A model generated the notes under the pieces. That model did no database searches, was not told the origin of the DNA, and saw only the letters and a list, made by a program, of their open reading frames with translations. Below, one piece after another: positions 1 to 8,759 of a stretch of 64,000 nucleotides of DNA (within the stretch, counting starts at the first letter, position 1; each line of letters starts with the position of its first letter). This stretch comes from Kaistia terrae (GTDB lineage: Bacteria; Pseudomonadota; Alphaproteobacteria; Rhizobiales; Kaistiaceae). The position numbers and the translations under genes are program-made. The stretch lies in assembly GCF_026344005.1 (NCBI RefSeq), contig NZ_JAPKNH010000002.1:620001-684000 (forward strand), given 5' to 3'.

Positions 1-83
1 CAACTCATGGCGTCCGTCTGGCCCAGGCATCAAGCAGCAAGCCGCGTGATCAGAGCTAAAGGGAGGTTCCGGTGTTTCACTGG

Positions 84-132
84 CCCCTCCTTCGAGGCTT
101 CGCTACCGCGAGGCACCTCAGGATGATGGGGG
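84..132. repeat. REP-like palindromic intergenic repeat
   Basis: An imperfect inverted repeat: cccctccttcgaggc (85-99) faces gcacctcaggatgatgggg (113-131). Elements of this form, with CCTCATCCTGAGG and CTTCGAAGGA-type arms, are scattered in intergenic regions of many Hyphomicrobiales. It lies downstream of the leftward oxoprolinase gene. Nothing else is recognisable in bases 1-222. Confidence 0.6.
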
Positions 133-222
133 GCGGAGACGGTGGATTGCAGGTTCGGAGTTCGATCTTTTGGGAAGGTCGCCTGACGGCCAGACCAAGC
201 CTACAGCCTGTGTCTGGCGAAG

Positions 223-3200
223 TTAGGCCCTTCCAAACCCGCCACCGGTCGGCGTCGTGACAATGACAGCCTCGCCGGCCGCGAGCACGGTCTGGTCGCA
301 GCCTTCGAGTTCCTCGATGCGGCCGTCGTTGCGGCGCACCTCGGTCTTGCCGAGCGCGCCGGGATCGCCGCCCATGAGGCCATGCGGGGCAACCTGCCGG
401 TGCGAGGCGAGGATGGCGCATTCCATTTCTTCCAGGAAGCGGATCGTCCGTTTCGTGCCGCCGCCGGCCGACCATTTTCCGCGCCCGCCCGAACCCTCGC
501 GGATATGGAAATCCTCGAGCAGGACGGGGAAGCGGAATTCCAGCACTTCCGGATCGGTCAGGCGCGAATTGGTCATGTGGACATGTACGCCGTCGATGCC
601 GTCAAAGCCGGTGCCGTCATTGAACACGCCGGCCGGAGCGCCGGAGCAGAGCGTCTCGTAATACTGATATGTCTGGTTGCCGAAGGTGAGGTTGTTCATC
701 GAGCCTTGCGAGGACGACAACGCGCCCAGCGCACCAAACAGGGCGTTTGTCACCTGCTGGCTGGTCTCGACATTGCCGGCGACGACGGCGGCCGGATAGC
801 GCGGCGCCAGCATAGAACCCTCGGGAACGACGATGTGGATCGGCCGTAGGCAGCCGGCGTTCATCGGGATGTTGCTCTCGACCATGACGCGGAACGCATA
901 GAGCACTGCCGCGCGGGTGACGGGTTCGGGCGCGTTGAAATTGGTCTTCTGCTGGGGCGACGTGCCGGTGAAATCGACCGTCGCCTCGCGCTTGTCGCGG
1001 TCGACGCTGATTTTTACCCGGATCATCGCGCCCTGGTCAGTCTCGACAGCGAATTCGGAATCCTTGAGGCTTCCGAGCACCCGCCGCACGCTCTCGGCGG
1101 CGTTATCCTGCACATGGCCCATATAGGCGATGACGACGTCGAGCCCGAAATGCCCGACCATCTTCCTGAGCTCCTGCACGCCCTTCTCGTTGGCGGCGAT
1201 CTGCGCCTTCAGGTCGGCGATGTTCTGCGTGACGTTGCGAACGGGGCAGGGGTGGTTGGTCAAGAGTTCGACCAGCTCGGCCTCGCGGAAGTTCCCGCGA
1301 TCGACGAGGACGAAATTGTCGATGAGAACCCCTTCCTCGTCGACGGTGGTCGCGCGCGGCGTCATCGAGCCGGGCGCGGTGCCGCCGATATCGGCGTGGT
1401 GGCCGCGGCTGGCGACGAAGAACAGGATCTCCTCGCCGGCATCGTCGAAGACCGGCGAGACGACGGTGATGTCGGGGAGATGCGTGCCGCCATTATAGGG
1501 CGCGTTGAGCGCATAGACATCGCCCGGCCGCATCGTTCCCCGGTTCAACTCGATGATCGTCTCAACCGAGCGGTCCATGGAGCCTAGATGCACCGGCATG
1601 TGCGGCGCGTTGGCGACCAGCGCGCCGGTCGCGTCGAAGACGGCGCATGAAAAATCCAGCCGCTCCTTGATATTCACCGAATAGGCCGTGTTCTGTAGCG
1701 TCACGCCCATCTGCTCGGCGATCGACATGAAGAGGTTGTTGAACACCTCCAGCATGACGGGATCGGCATCGGTGCCGATGGCATGGCTGCGGTCGAGCGC
1801 CTCGACGCGGGTCAGCATGACATGGTCGCGCGGCGAGATTTGAGCCTGCCAGCCGGGCTCGACGACGATGGTCTGGTGCGGCTCGATGATCAGCGCGGGA
1901 CCGGCAATGATGGCGCCGCGCGTGAGGCTGTTGCGGGCGAAGATGCCGGCTGGATGCGCCGCGCCATTCGAGAACACCGAGACCGTCTCAGACGGCTGCG
2001 GCCGGCTCTCTGGTGCGTCGAGGGCGGGTTCTTCGATCGAAGCGCCGCCGCCGACCGCCTCGACCTCCAGGCTCTCGACGACGATCGCCTTGCCCTCGAA
2101 GACGAAGCCGAACTGCTTTTTGTGCGCATCCTCGAAGCCGCCGAGGATTTTTCCCAATGGCAGCCAGTCCGACCCTTCCGCCAGCACGTCGACCGGGATC
2201 GGCGTGTCGGTGCCGTCATAGCGCAGATGGGCGCGGATGAAGACCGAGACATCCGCAGCCTCGACGCCCTGGCCTATCAGTTCCGCCCTCACATCGGTTT
2301 CGAGACCTGAGGCAAGCGTCAAAAGCTCGGGCAGTGTCTCCGGCGCGAGCTTCCTGACCACCGCCTGGCTGCGGCTGGCGCGGATGTCGGCGAGGCCCAT
2401 GCCATAGGCGGAGAGAATGCCGGAGAAGGGATGCACCAGCACCGTCGTCATGCCGAGCGCATCGGCGACCATGCAGGCGCTCTGGCCGCCCGCGCCGCCA
2501 AAGCAGTTCAGGGCGTAGTCGGTGACGTCATAGCCGCGCTGGACCGAGATCTTCTTGATGGCGTTGGCCATGTTCTCGACGGCAATCCGCAGGAAGCCGT
2601 CGGCGATCTCTTCCGCGCTGCGACCGTCGCCGATTTCGGATGCCAGCGCCTCGAAGCGGGCACGAACGACGCCGGCGTCCAGCGGCTGGTCGCGGCCGGG
2701 TCCGAAGATCTTTGGAAAATGCTCTGCCCGCAACTTGCCGGTCATGACATTGGCGTCGGTGACGGCGAGGGGGCCGCCGCGCCGGTAGCTGGCGGGGCCG
2801 GGATCGGCGCCGGCCGAATCCGGGCCGACGCGGAACCGGCCGGCTTCATAATGCAGGATCGAGCCGCCGCCGGCAGCGACCGTGTGGATCCGCATCATCG
2901 GCGCGCGCATCCGCACGCCCGCGACCTCCGTCTCGAAGGAGCGCTCATAAACGCCGTCATAATGCGAGACGTCAGTCGAGGTGCCGCCCATGTCGAAGCC
3001 GATGACCTGACCGAAGCCGGCCTGCCGCGCCGTTTCGACGGCGGCGACAACGCCACCGGCAGGGCCTGAAAGGATTGCGTCCTTGCCGCGAAACAGCTCG
3101 GCCGCCGTCAGGCCGCCCGACGACATCATGAACATCAGGCGCGGCGAGGCGCCTTCCGTGCCGCCCAGTTCGCCAGCCACCTGCTCGACATAGCGGCGCA

Positions 3201-3852
3201 GGATCGGCGAGAGATAGGCATCGACCACCGTGGTGTCGCCGCGTCCGACCAGCTTCATCAGCGGCGAGATCTGGTGGCTGGCCGATATCTGCGGGAAGCC
3301 GACCTTCTGGGCGATCTCGGCGACGCGTGCCTCGTGCTCGGGATATTTCCAGGCGTGCATGAAGACGATGGCAACGGAGCGGACGCCGCTGGCATAGGCG
3401 TCGAGCAAGGCTGCCTCGACCTCGGCATTGTCCGGCTCCGCTTCGACCGTGCCATCGACGCGCACCCGCTCGGAAACCTCGACGACGCGCTCATAGAGCA
3501 GTTCCGGCTTGACGATCTTCTTGGCGAAGATGTCCGGTCGCGCCTGGTAGCCGATCTTCAGCGCGTCGCGAAATCCCTTCGTGATCAGCAGCAGCGTGTG
3601 ATCGCCCTTGCGCTCAAGCAGCGCGTTGGTGGCGACGGTGGTGCCCATCTTCACGGTGTCGATCGACCCGGCCGGGATCGACGCGCCGGGGGCGACGCCC
3701 ATCAATTCGCGAATTCCCTGCACGGCGGCGTCGCGATAGGCCTCGGGGTTTTCCGAGAGCAGCTTGTGGGCCCGGATGTGGCCTTCGGGATCGCGTGCGA
3801 CGATGTCGGTGAAGGTGCCGCCGCGATCGATCCAGAAGTCCCACTGCGTCAT
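223..3852 (-). CDS. 5-oxoprolinase / N-methylhydantoinase, fused HyuA-HyuB
   Basis: About 1209 residues. An N-terminal Hydantoinase A N-domain opens with DRGGTFTD, followed by the Hydantoinase A/oxoprolinase ATPase-like domain (about 200-510, with GPAGGVV and [12 protein letters not shown]) and a Hydantoinase B domain in the C-terminal half (about 710-1200, with [10 protein letters not shown] and the Gly-rich GGGTKR region). The single-chain layout is that of ATP-dependent 5-oxoprolinase, which opens 5-oxoproline or related cyclic imides to glutamate-type products. The ATG at 3852 is chosen because GAAGGG lies 7 bases upstream; the ATG at 3858 is only 1 base from it. It follows the EamA transporter on the same strand by about 70 bases, probably as one operon. 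The exact substrate cannot be read from the sequence. Confidence 0.9.
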   Translation of the reverse strand: MTQWDFWIDRGGTFTDIVARDPEGHIRAHKLLSENPEAYRDAAVQGIRELMGVAPGASIPAGSIDTVKMGTTVATNALLERKGDHTLLLITKGFRDALKIGYQARPDIFAKKIVKPELLYERVVEVSERVRVDGTVEAEPDNAEVEAALLDAYASGVRSVAIVFMHAWKYPEHEARVAEIAQKVGFPQISASHQISPLMKLVGRGDTTVVDAYLSPILRRYVEQVAGELGGTEGASPRLMFMMSSGGLTAAELFRGKDAILSGPAGGVVAAVETARQAGFGQVIGFDMGGTSTDVSHYDGVYERSFETEVAGVRMRAPMMRIHTVAAGGGSILHYEAGRFRVGPDSAGADPGPASYRRGGPLAVTDANVMTGKLRAEHFPKIFGPGRDQPLDAGVVRARFEALASEIGDGRSAEEIADGFLRIAVENMANAIKKISVQRGYDVTDYALNCFGGAGGQSACMVADALGMTTVLVHPFSGILSAYGMGLADIRASRSQAVVRKLAPETLPELLTLASGLETDVRAELIGQGVEAADVSVFIRAHLRYDGTDTPIPVDVLAEGSDWLPLGKILGGFEDAHKKQFGFVFEGKAIVVESLEVEAVGGGASIEEPALDAPESRPQPSETVSVFSNGAAHPAGIFARNSLTRGAIIAGPALIIEPHQTIVVEPGWQAQISPRDHVMLTRVEALDRSHAIGTDADPVMLEVFNNLFMSIAEQMGVTLQNTAYSVNIKERLDFSCAVFDATGALVANAPHMPVHLGSMDRSVETIIELNRGTMRPGDVYALNAPYNGGTHLPDITVVSPVFDDAGEEILFFVASRGHHADIGGTAPGSMTPRATTVDEEGVLIDNFVLVDRGNFREAELVELLTNHPCPVRNVTQNIADLKAQIAANEKGVQELRKMVGHFGLDVVIAYMGHVQDNAAESVRRVLGSLKDSEFAVETDQGAMIRVKISVDRDKREATVDFTGTSPQQKTNFNAPEPVTRAAVLYAFRVMVESNIPMNAGCLRPIHIVVPEGSMLAPRYPAAVVAGNVETSQQVTNALFGALGALSSSQGSMNNLTFGNQTYQYYETLCSGAPAGVFNDGTGFDGIDGVHVHMTNSRLTDPEVLEFRFPVLLEDFHIREGSGGRGKWSAGGGTKRTIRFLEEMECAILASHRQVAPHGLMGGDPGALGKTEVRRNDGRIEELEGCDQTVLAAGEAVIVTTPTGGGFGRA

Positions 3853-3919
3853 CGTCATGCCCTTCGCGCGATTGAAGCCCGGGCGCATGAGTAAGGCTCA
3901 GGCTGCGTCCGTCAATCCG

Positions 3920-4831
3920 TCACGATGCGATCGGCGCCGGCCGGCGGGCAACGGCGGCGCGGCGACCCATCATCACGATGACCACGACGGCGAGCGCGAA
4001 CAGGATGGTCTCCAGCCCGATCGTCTCGCCCAGCATTAGCGACGAGATCGCCAGGGTTACGAAGCTCTGCAGCAACTGCACCTGGCCGACTCGCGCAACG
4101 CCACCCAGCGCCAGACCGGCATTCCAGAAGAAGAAGCCGATGAACATCGAGAACAGGCTGACATAGGCGAAGGCGGCGATCGCCTCGGGCGGGGCGGCGG
4201 CGTAGCTGTCGCGCCAGAGAAAGGAGCTTGCCGCGATCGAAACCGGCAGCATCAGCACCAGCGCGAAGGAAATCGTCTCCCAGCCGCCAACGCTGCGCGT
4301 CACCTTGGCGAAGCAGGCATAGCCGGTTGCGGCGGCGACGCAGGAGAGCAGCAGATAGAGGTCGCCATGGCCGAAGCTGGCGTCTCCCGCCCGCAAGGTG
4401 AAGGCGACGACGATCGCGGCGCCTGCCAGGCTCCAGAACCAGAACACCGGCGACGGCCGCTCGCCATTGATGAAGGATGCGGCGACGGCGGTTGCCAGCG
4501 GCAGCACGCCAAGCACGACGCCGCCATGCGAGGCGGGCACCGTCTGCATGGCGAGCGAGGAAAAGCCGGGAAATCCGATCGTCGTGCAGATTGCGCCAAG
4601 GACCAGCGCCGGCCACAGCCTGCGGTCCGGCAGGGGGCGACGGATGACGGCGAGGAGTAGGGCCGCGAGCACGCCGGCGACGGCGGCGCGGCCAAAGGTG
4701 ATGAACCACGGGCTGAAGGTGACGACGGCGATGCGGGTCATCGGCAGGGTGGCGCCAAAGATGACGACACCGGCCAGGCCGAGCGCATAGCCGACCAGGT
4801 CGCGGGAGGCAGGATGGGAGGAGGGAGACAA
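3920..4831 (-). CDS. EamA/DMT family transporter
   Basis: A 303-residue membrane protein with about ten hydrophobic helices in two EamA repeats (roughly 12-145 and 158-290). The first helix carries GVVIFGATLPMTR, typical of the drug/metabolite transporter superfamily. The start appears to be TTG at 4831: no ATG or GTG precedes helix 1 in this frame. Transcribed leftward ahead of the oxoprolinase, it may move that enzyme's substrate or product; this is inference from position only. It diverges from the TerB/DnaJ gene, so the roughly 105-base gap should hold both promoters. Confidence 0.85.
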   Translation of the reverse strand: MSPSSHPASRDLVGYALGLAGVVIFGATLPMTRIAVVTFSPWFITFGRAAVAGVLAALLLAVIRRPLPDRRLWPALVLGAICTTIGFPGFSSLAMQTVPASHGGVVLGVLPLATAVAASFINGERPSPVFWFWSLAGAAIVVAFTLRAGDASFGHGDLYLLLSCVAAATGYACFAKVTRSVGGWETISFALVLMLPVSIAASSFLWRDSYAAAPPEAIAAFAYVSLFSMFIGFFFWNAGLALGGVARVGQVQLLQSFVTLAISSLMLGETIGLETILFALAVVVIVMMGRRAAVARRPAPIAS

Positions 4832-4937
4832 GATATTCTCGCGGTGCGCGGATTGAATGTCCTTCTATCGTGGATCGGTGACGTGCGCGACACCCTGGAC
4901 TCTCGCGCTCGGCACGGTGCGTGTTTATTGTCAGCCC

Positions 4938-5654
4938 ATGACAATCTGGCAACGACTCGGCGATCTCATCTGCTCTCTTCCTGGCACCTGCACTCTCGGG
5001 CGGGCCCTGGATGATTTGATAGAAACAGTCCGCACGATGCTGGCCGGCTCGCCGGAAGACCGGCGGCAGGTCGCTTTTTCCGTTTCGATGATCGCGCTTT
5101 CGGCCAAGATGGCCAAGGCCGACGGCGTCGTCACGCGCGATGAAGTCACGGCGTTCGAGCAGCTTTTCGATATTCCGGCGACCGAACACCAGAACGTGGC
5201 GCGGCTGTTCGATCTGGCCAAGCAGGATCTGGCCGGCTTCGATGCCTATGCGCGCAAGCTGGCCGGCCTGTTCGATCCAGGCTCCAGCGTGTTCGAGGAC
5301 ATCGTCGACGGCCTGTTTCACATCGCCAAGGCCGACGGCATGGTGCATCAGGACGAACTGGCCTTTCTCGACCATGTCGCCTCGATCTTCGGCATCGGCG
5401 AGGCGGCTTTCGCCCGCATCAGCAGCCGCCATATCGTGCCGGAGGAGGGCGATCCCTATCTCATCCTTGGCATTGATCGCGGCGCTTCCAACGACGACGT
5501 GAAGCGACACTATCGTCGCATCGTTTCCGAGACGCATCCCGACAAGCTGATCGCGCGCGGCGTCCCTGCGGAGTTTCTTGCCATCGCCACCGCCAAGCTT
5601 GCCGCCCTGAACGGCGCCTATGACCGCATCCGTCGCGAGCGGGCCTTTGCATGA
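4938..5654 (+). CDS. TerB-DnaJ domain protein (DjlA-like co-chaperone)
   Basis: 238 residues. An N-terminal TerB-like helical domain (about 45-165) contains two related acidic motifs, KADGVVTRDE and KADGMVHQDE. A C-terminal J domain (about 172-235) carries the HPD tripeptide at 200-202, needed to stimulate DnaK. This is the DjlA arrangement, but the N-terminal transmembrane anchor of enteric DjlA is not evident. The ATG at 4938 is used because the 27 residues upstream in frame do not resemble the family. The stop overlaps the start of the amidase (ATGA), implying translational coupling. Confidence 0.88.
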   Translation: MTIWQRLGDLICSLPGTCTLGRALDDLIETVRTMLAGSPEDRRQVAFSVSMIALSAKMAKADGVVTRDEVTAFEQLFDIPATEHQNVARLFDLAKQDLAGFDAYARKLAGLFDPGSSVFEDIVDGLFHIAKADGMVHQDELAFLDHVASIFGIGEAAFARISSRHIVPEEGDPYLILGIDRGASNDDVKRHYRRIVSETHPDKLIARGVPAEFLAIATAKLAALNGAYDRIRRERAFA

Positions 5655-6436
5655 TGGAGAAAGACGTGGCTGACGTGGCGATCCCCGGCGTGACGTTGCC
5701 GAACATGGTCTGGCGGCCGTCGCCCAGTTTCGGACTGCGCGCCGAGGGCGTCGCGATCGATATCCTGCTGTTGCATTATACCGACATGAAGACCGCTGAG
5801 GCGGCGATCCAACTGCTGTCGGATCCGGCCTCGAATGTCTCGTGCCACTATGTCGTGGCCGAGGATGGCGCCATCACGCAGCTTGTCCGGGAGGGGGATC
5901 GCGCCTGGCATGCGGGTGTTTCGTCCTGGCACGGCGAGGGTGATATCAACTCCCGGTCGGTCGGAATCGAGATCGCCAATCTGGGCCATGATCATGGCTA
6001 CCCCGATTTTCCCGACGTCCAGATCGATTCCGTCATAGCGCTGGCGTGCGACATTTGCGCTCGACACGGCATTCGTCCGGAACGAATCCTTGCTCACTCC
6101 GACGTTGCGCCGGCGCGCAAGCGCGACCCCGGCGAGAAGTTCCCTTGGGGCCGTCTCGCTTCCTCGGGGATCGGCCATTACGTCGAGCCGGAGCCGATTC
6201 GGGGTGGTCGTTTTTTTAGCGCTGGTGAAAGTGGCGCTCCGATCGAGGCCTTGCAGGCGATGCTGGCGCTCTACGGCTATCCCCTTCAGATCTCTGGAAC
6301 TTACGATCTGGAGACCGAATTGGTTGTGACCGCATTCCAGCGTCACTTCCGGCCGGAGCGGGTCGACGGAATCGCGGATTCCTCGACGATTGCGACGCTT
6401 CATCGGTTGGCCAGGGCCTTGTCCGAAAAGGCGTAA
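5651..6436 (+). CDS. N-acetylmuramoyl-L-alanine amidase with PG-binding domain (AmiD-like)
   Basis: 261 residues. An Amidase_2 domain (about 18-175) contains the expected zinc ligands in LLLHYTDM (His42), LAHSDVAP (His149) and RKRDPG (Asp159), with the general acid/base region SVGIEIAN (Glu107). A peptidoglycan-binding domain of three helices follows (about 192-255, GAPIEALQAML...AFQRHFRP). It would cleave the amide between MurNAc and the stem peptide, as in anhydro-muropeptide recycling. No signal peptide is obvious, so it may be cytosolic like AmpD, although the PG-binding domain suggests contact with murein. It overlaps the upstream J-domain gene by 4 bases. Confidence 0.9.
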   Translation: MMEKDVADVAIPGVTLPNMVWRPSPSFGLRAEGVAIDILLLHYTDMKTAEAAIQLLSDPASNVSCHYVVAEDGAITQLVREGDRAWHAGVSSWHGEGDINSRSVGIEIANLGHDHGYPDFPDVQIDSVIALACDICARHGIRPERILAHSDVAPARKRDPGEKFPWGRLASSGIGHYVEPEPIRGGRFFSAGESGAPIEALQAMLALYGYPLQISGTYDLETELVVTAFQRHFRPERVDGIADSSTIATLHRLARALSEKA

Positions 6437-6606
6437 GTGCCGCTGCGGAACCGCGCGGATGATAAGTCGGCGCAACTTTTGACGATGCCGGAAGTCGATC
6501 ACGGATTATTAAAGGCTGTAATCTGATTTCAGTTCCGGTGCCCCAATTCGGGACTCTTGGCCAACGACAAGAGCGCCATCGTCAATGAAGTGAGTTACCC
6601 CCAGGT

Positions 6607-7113
6607 ATGAAGAAGTTATGCGTACTGGCCCTGGCTGCCATCGTCGCCACCGGCAGCCTTGCCGTGTCCCCTGCCTTCGCCAAGTCGGGTTCGTCTCGTC
6701 TTCTGAAGTCGAATGAGACCCGCGTTGCCGCCACTGGCCGCAGCAATTACGATGATCTGATCCGGACGCATGCAGCCGCCAACAACGTTCCGTTGTCGCT
6801 GGCTCATGCTGTTGTCACGGTCGAAAGCAACTACAAGCCCAACCTGACCGGCAGTGTCGGCGAGATCGGCCTTATGCAGGTCCGTCTGCAGACCGCGCGC
6901 GGCATGGGATACAAGGGCACCGCCAAGGCTCTCTACGATCCCGCAACCAATATCCGCTACGGCATGATGTATCTCGGCCAGGCCCGCAAGCTCGCCGGTG
7001 GCGATCTCTGCGGCACGATCCTGAAGTACAATGGCGGCCATGGCGCCAAGCGCATGAGCAAGGGTCCGCTGCGTTATTGCGGCAAGGTCCAGCAGATCAT
7101 CGCCTCCAACTAG
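6607..7113 (+). CDS. Small periplasmic lytic transglycosylase (SLT domain)
   Basis: 168 residues. A clear Sec signal peptide (MKKLCVLALAAIV...SPAFA, cleavage near residue 25) is followed by one SLT/lysozyme-like domain (about 48-160). The catalytic Glu is Glu73 in TVESNYKP, and the GEIGLMQV and NIRYGMMYL motifs of soluble lytic transglycosylases are present. It should cleave the MurNAc-GlcNAc bond to give 1,6-anhydroMurNAc. The domain is nearly the whole protein, so no substrate-targeting module is present. The 170 bases upstream hold no other gene and presumably contain its promoter. Confidence 0.9.
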   Translation: MKKLCVLALAAIVATGSLAVSPAFAKSGSSRLLKSNETRVAATGRSNYDDLIRTHAAANNVPLSLAHAVVTVESNYKPNLTGSVGEIGLMQVRLQTARGMGYKGTAKALYDPATNIRYGMMYLGQARKLAGGDLCGTILKYNGGHGAKRMSKGPLRYCGKVQQIIASN

Positions 7114-7275
7114 TTTTCCACGATCCTCCTGACGTCAGCCTAGTCTCCGAGTTGCGGCGTCCGCCTGAGCGGATCGCCCGGAGGGGCTAAACGGCCTGGC
7201 TTGATATGCCTTCTTCAGGGCATCGCCTGAGACCGTTGTGGCAGGCACGCTTCCGGATCGCCTTGATGTCGGGTT

Positions 7276-7307
7276 GCGGGATGACAGCCCCTTTGGGCTT
7301 GACCCGC
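7276..7307. repeat. Hairpin upstream of rnpB
   Basis: GCGGG (7276-7280) pairs with CCCGC (7303-7307) and AGCCC (7286-7290) with GGGCT (7295-7299) around a cttt loop. The right half contains the TTGACC hexamer proposed as the -35 box of rnpB. The other bases between 7114 and 7275 show nothing recognisable. Confidence 0.5.
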
Positions 7308-7327
7308 ACCCGTCGCCCCCCTAAGCC
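7299..7327 (+). promoter_or_regulatory. Probable sigma-70-type promoter of rnpB
   Basis: TTGACC at 7299-7304 and TAAGCC at 7322-7327 are exactly 17 bases apart. The latter lies 6 bases before the 5' strand of the RNase P P1 helix, as expected for a transcript starting near 7333. The -10 box is a weak match, so this rests on spacing and position. Confidence 0.55.
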
Positions 7328-7332
7328 CCCTG

Positions 7333-7725
7333 AGCCAGTCGGCCGGACGACCGCTGCTGCAAGATCGAAAGGTCGCAGGGGAGGAAAGTCCGGGCTCCAT
7401 GGAAACACGGTGCCGGGTAACGCCCGGCGGGGGCGACCCCAGGGAAAGTGCCACAGAAAGTAAACCGCCCGCTACGCTTGCGCAGCGGGTAAGGGTGAAA
7501 GGGTGGGGTAAGAGCCCACCGCGGTCCCGGCAACGGGAACGGCACGGTAAACCCCACCGGGAGCAAGACCGAATAGGGGTGACATGGGCGCAAGCCCAGC
7601 CTGTTTCCAGGTTCGTCGCCCGGGTTGGTCGCGCGAGGCGTCCGGTAACGGACGTCCAAGATGAATGGTCGTCACGCGGCGGTTCGCCGCCGCCCTACAG
7701 AACCCGGCTTATAGGCCGACTGGCA
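7333..7725 (+). ncRNA. rnpB: RNase P RNA, bacterial class A
   Basis: The catalytic RNA of RNase P, which matures tRNA 5' ends. The 11-bp P1 helix forms between gccagtcggcc (7334-7344) and ggccgactggc (7714-7724). Conserved cores are present in order: GAGGAAAGTCCGGGC near 7381, ACAGAAAGTAAACCGCC near 7452, GGTAAGAGCCCACCGC near 7506, and ACAGAACCCGGCTTATAG near 7697. The length of about 390 is normal for alphaproteobacteria. A T-run (7726-7730) follows P1. Reading frames drawn across this gene are spurious. Confidence 0.97.
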
Positions 7726-7751
7726 TTTTTCTCCGTTTTCTGACGTTCCCA

Positions 7752-7780
7752 GTGTCGGTAGCCTCTCAGGGCTCCGACAC
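7752..7780. other. Stem-loop downstream of rnpB
   Basis: GTGTCGG (7752-7758) pairs with CCGACAC (7774-7780), and AGCC with GGCT inside it, closing a 6-base loop. No T-run follows, so it is not a classical terminator. It may help end rnpB transcription or belong to an undescribed RNA. Bases 7781-8080 hold no recognised gene. Confidence 0.45.
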
Positions 7781-8085
7781 CCGGGCCGCGTTGCCCGACG
7801 CTGACTGCCCTCGCTGCGACGCGGTCTCGAACGCTACGCAAACGGGCCTGAGCGAGCCTGCCCATGGGCGCAGGCCCCACCGTGACGCCGGGTAGGGCAT
7901 TCTTCCGCGGCATCGTCCCGGCATTCCCACAGCATGGCAAATTTTCCTCTGCATGAGCCTCATTGGGCTCGTGGCGGAAAACCATGCGGATTCCTTGCGC
8001 ATGGGCCTGAAAAAGCTACGGAAAATTAAGCTTAACCTTGTGTGATCAGGGCGGTGGCCGCTGCCTGTCGTGGGGGCCGATTCCA

Positions 8086-8125
8086 TTGACGCCCATATTC
8101 ACCCATGGTATCCCAAATCATCCCG
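8086..8125 (+). promoter_or_regulatory. mraZ operator: four MraZ-box repeats at 10-bp period, with overlapping promoter
   Basis: Pentamers gCCCA, aCCCA, tCCCA and tCCCg begin at 8091, 8101, 8111 and 8121, exactly 10 bases apart. On the other strand this is TGGGN-N5 repeated, the known recognition pattern of the MraZ repressor (last unit CGGGA). A TTGACG hexamer (8086-8091) touches the first repeat, and a weak TATCCC lies 17 bases on (8109-8114), so bound MraZ would cover the promoter. The array is 160 bases upstream of mraZ; the leader from 8126 to 8285 shows nothing else certain. Confidence 0.75.
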
Positions 8126-8285
8126 ATCCAAGGGCGCTGCGGTCGACAAATCGAGGTCGAACGACGGGGTCGCATCGCATGTCGGGGTGATGTTTCCAGT
8201 CCGCGTCCATTGCGTGTTTTTCAGGCTCGGCATACGGGCCGGACCTCAATGGGCATTTTCAAAAGGAGCGCCGGCGCGAAAGGTG

Positions 8286-8759
8286 ATGGACGAATTTGTT
8301 TCAACCTTCACCAACAGGCTGGACTCCAAGGGGCGGGTTTCGATTCCGGCCTCATTCCGCTCCGTGCTCGTGCGCGACGGCTTCGAGGGACTTTATTGCT
8401 GCCCGACGCTGGACCAGAACGCGGTCGATGCGGGCGGCAATCGTCTCGTCACCCAGATCCGCGCCAGCCTGACGCTGTTCGAGCCCTTCTCCGAGGACCA
8501 CGAATTCCTTTCGACGACTCTGATCGGCGAGAGCGAGGTGCTGCGGATCGATCCGGAAGGGCGCGTCGCGCTGTCCGAGGTGATCAAGGCCCATGCCGGT
8601 ATCGGCGACACCGTGACCTTCGTCGGTCAGGGCTACAAATTTCAGATCTGGGAACCGGAACGTTTCGTCGCCTATCGCGACGAGGCCAAGAACCGCGTGC
8701 GCGAACTGCGCCGCCGGCTTGGCTCGGGACCGCGTTCCTCGGGAGGTACGGATTCATGA
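8286..8759 (+). CDS. mraZ: Transcriptional regulator MraZ
   Basis: 157 residues with two AbrB/SpoVT-like swapped-hairpin domains. The first opens with [18 protein letters not shown] and the second has [13 protein letters not shown], the paired motifs of MraZ, which assembles into rings and represses its own dcw operon. The ATG at 8286 is chosen by alignment to family N-termini ([13 protein letters not shown]). The frame stays open upstream to 8070, but that extension lacks family similarity and would cover the MraZ-box array. Its stop overlaps rsmH by 4 bases (ATGA). Confidence 0.95.
   Translation: MDEFVSTFTNRLDSKGRVSIPASFRSVLVRDGFEGLYCCPTLDQNAVDAGGNRLVTQIRASLTLFEPFSEDHEFLSTTLIGESEVLRIDPEGRVALSEVIKAHAGIGDTVTFVGQGYKFQIWEPERFVAYRDEAKNRVRELRRRLGSGPRSSGGTDS

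Noticed and set aside
7187-7985. Several short open frames on both strands across 7.2-8.0 kb
   Set aside because: They overlap the highly conserved RNase P RNA and its flanks and have no ribosome sites or family similarity.
8070-8285. A 72-codon N-terminal extension of mraZ
   Set aside because: The extension has no similarity to MraZ and contains the operator array; the conserved MDEF...FTNRLD start lies at 8286.
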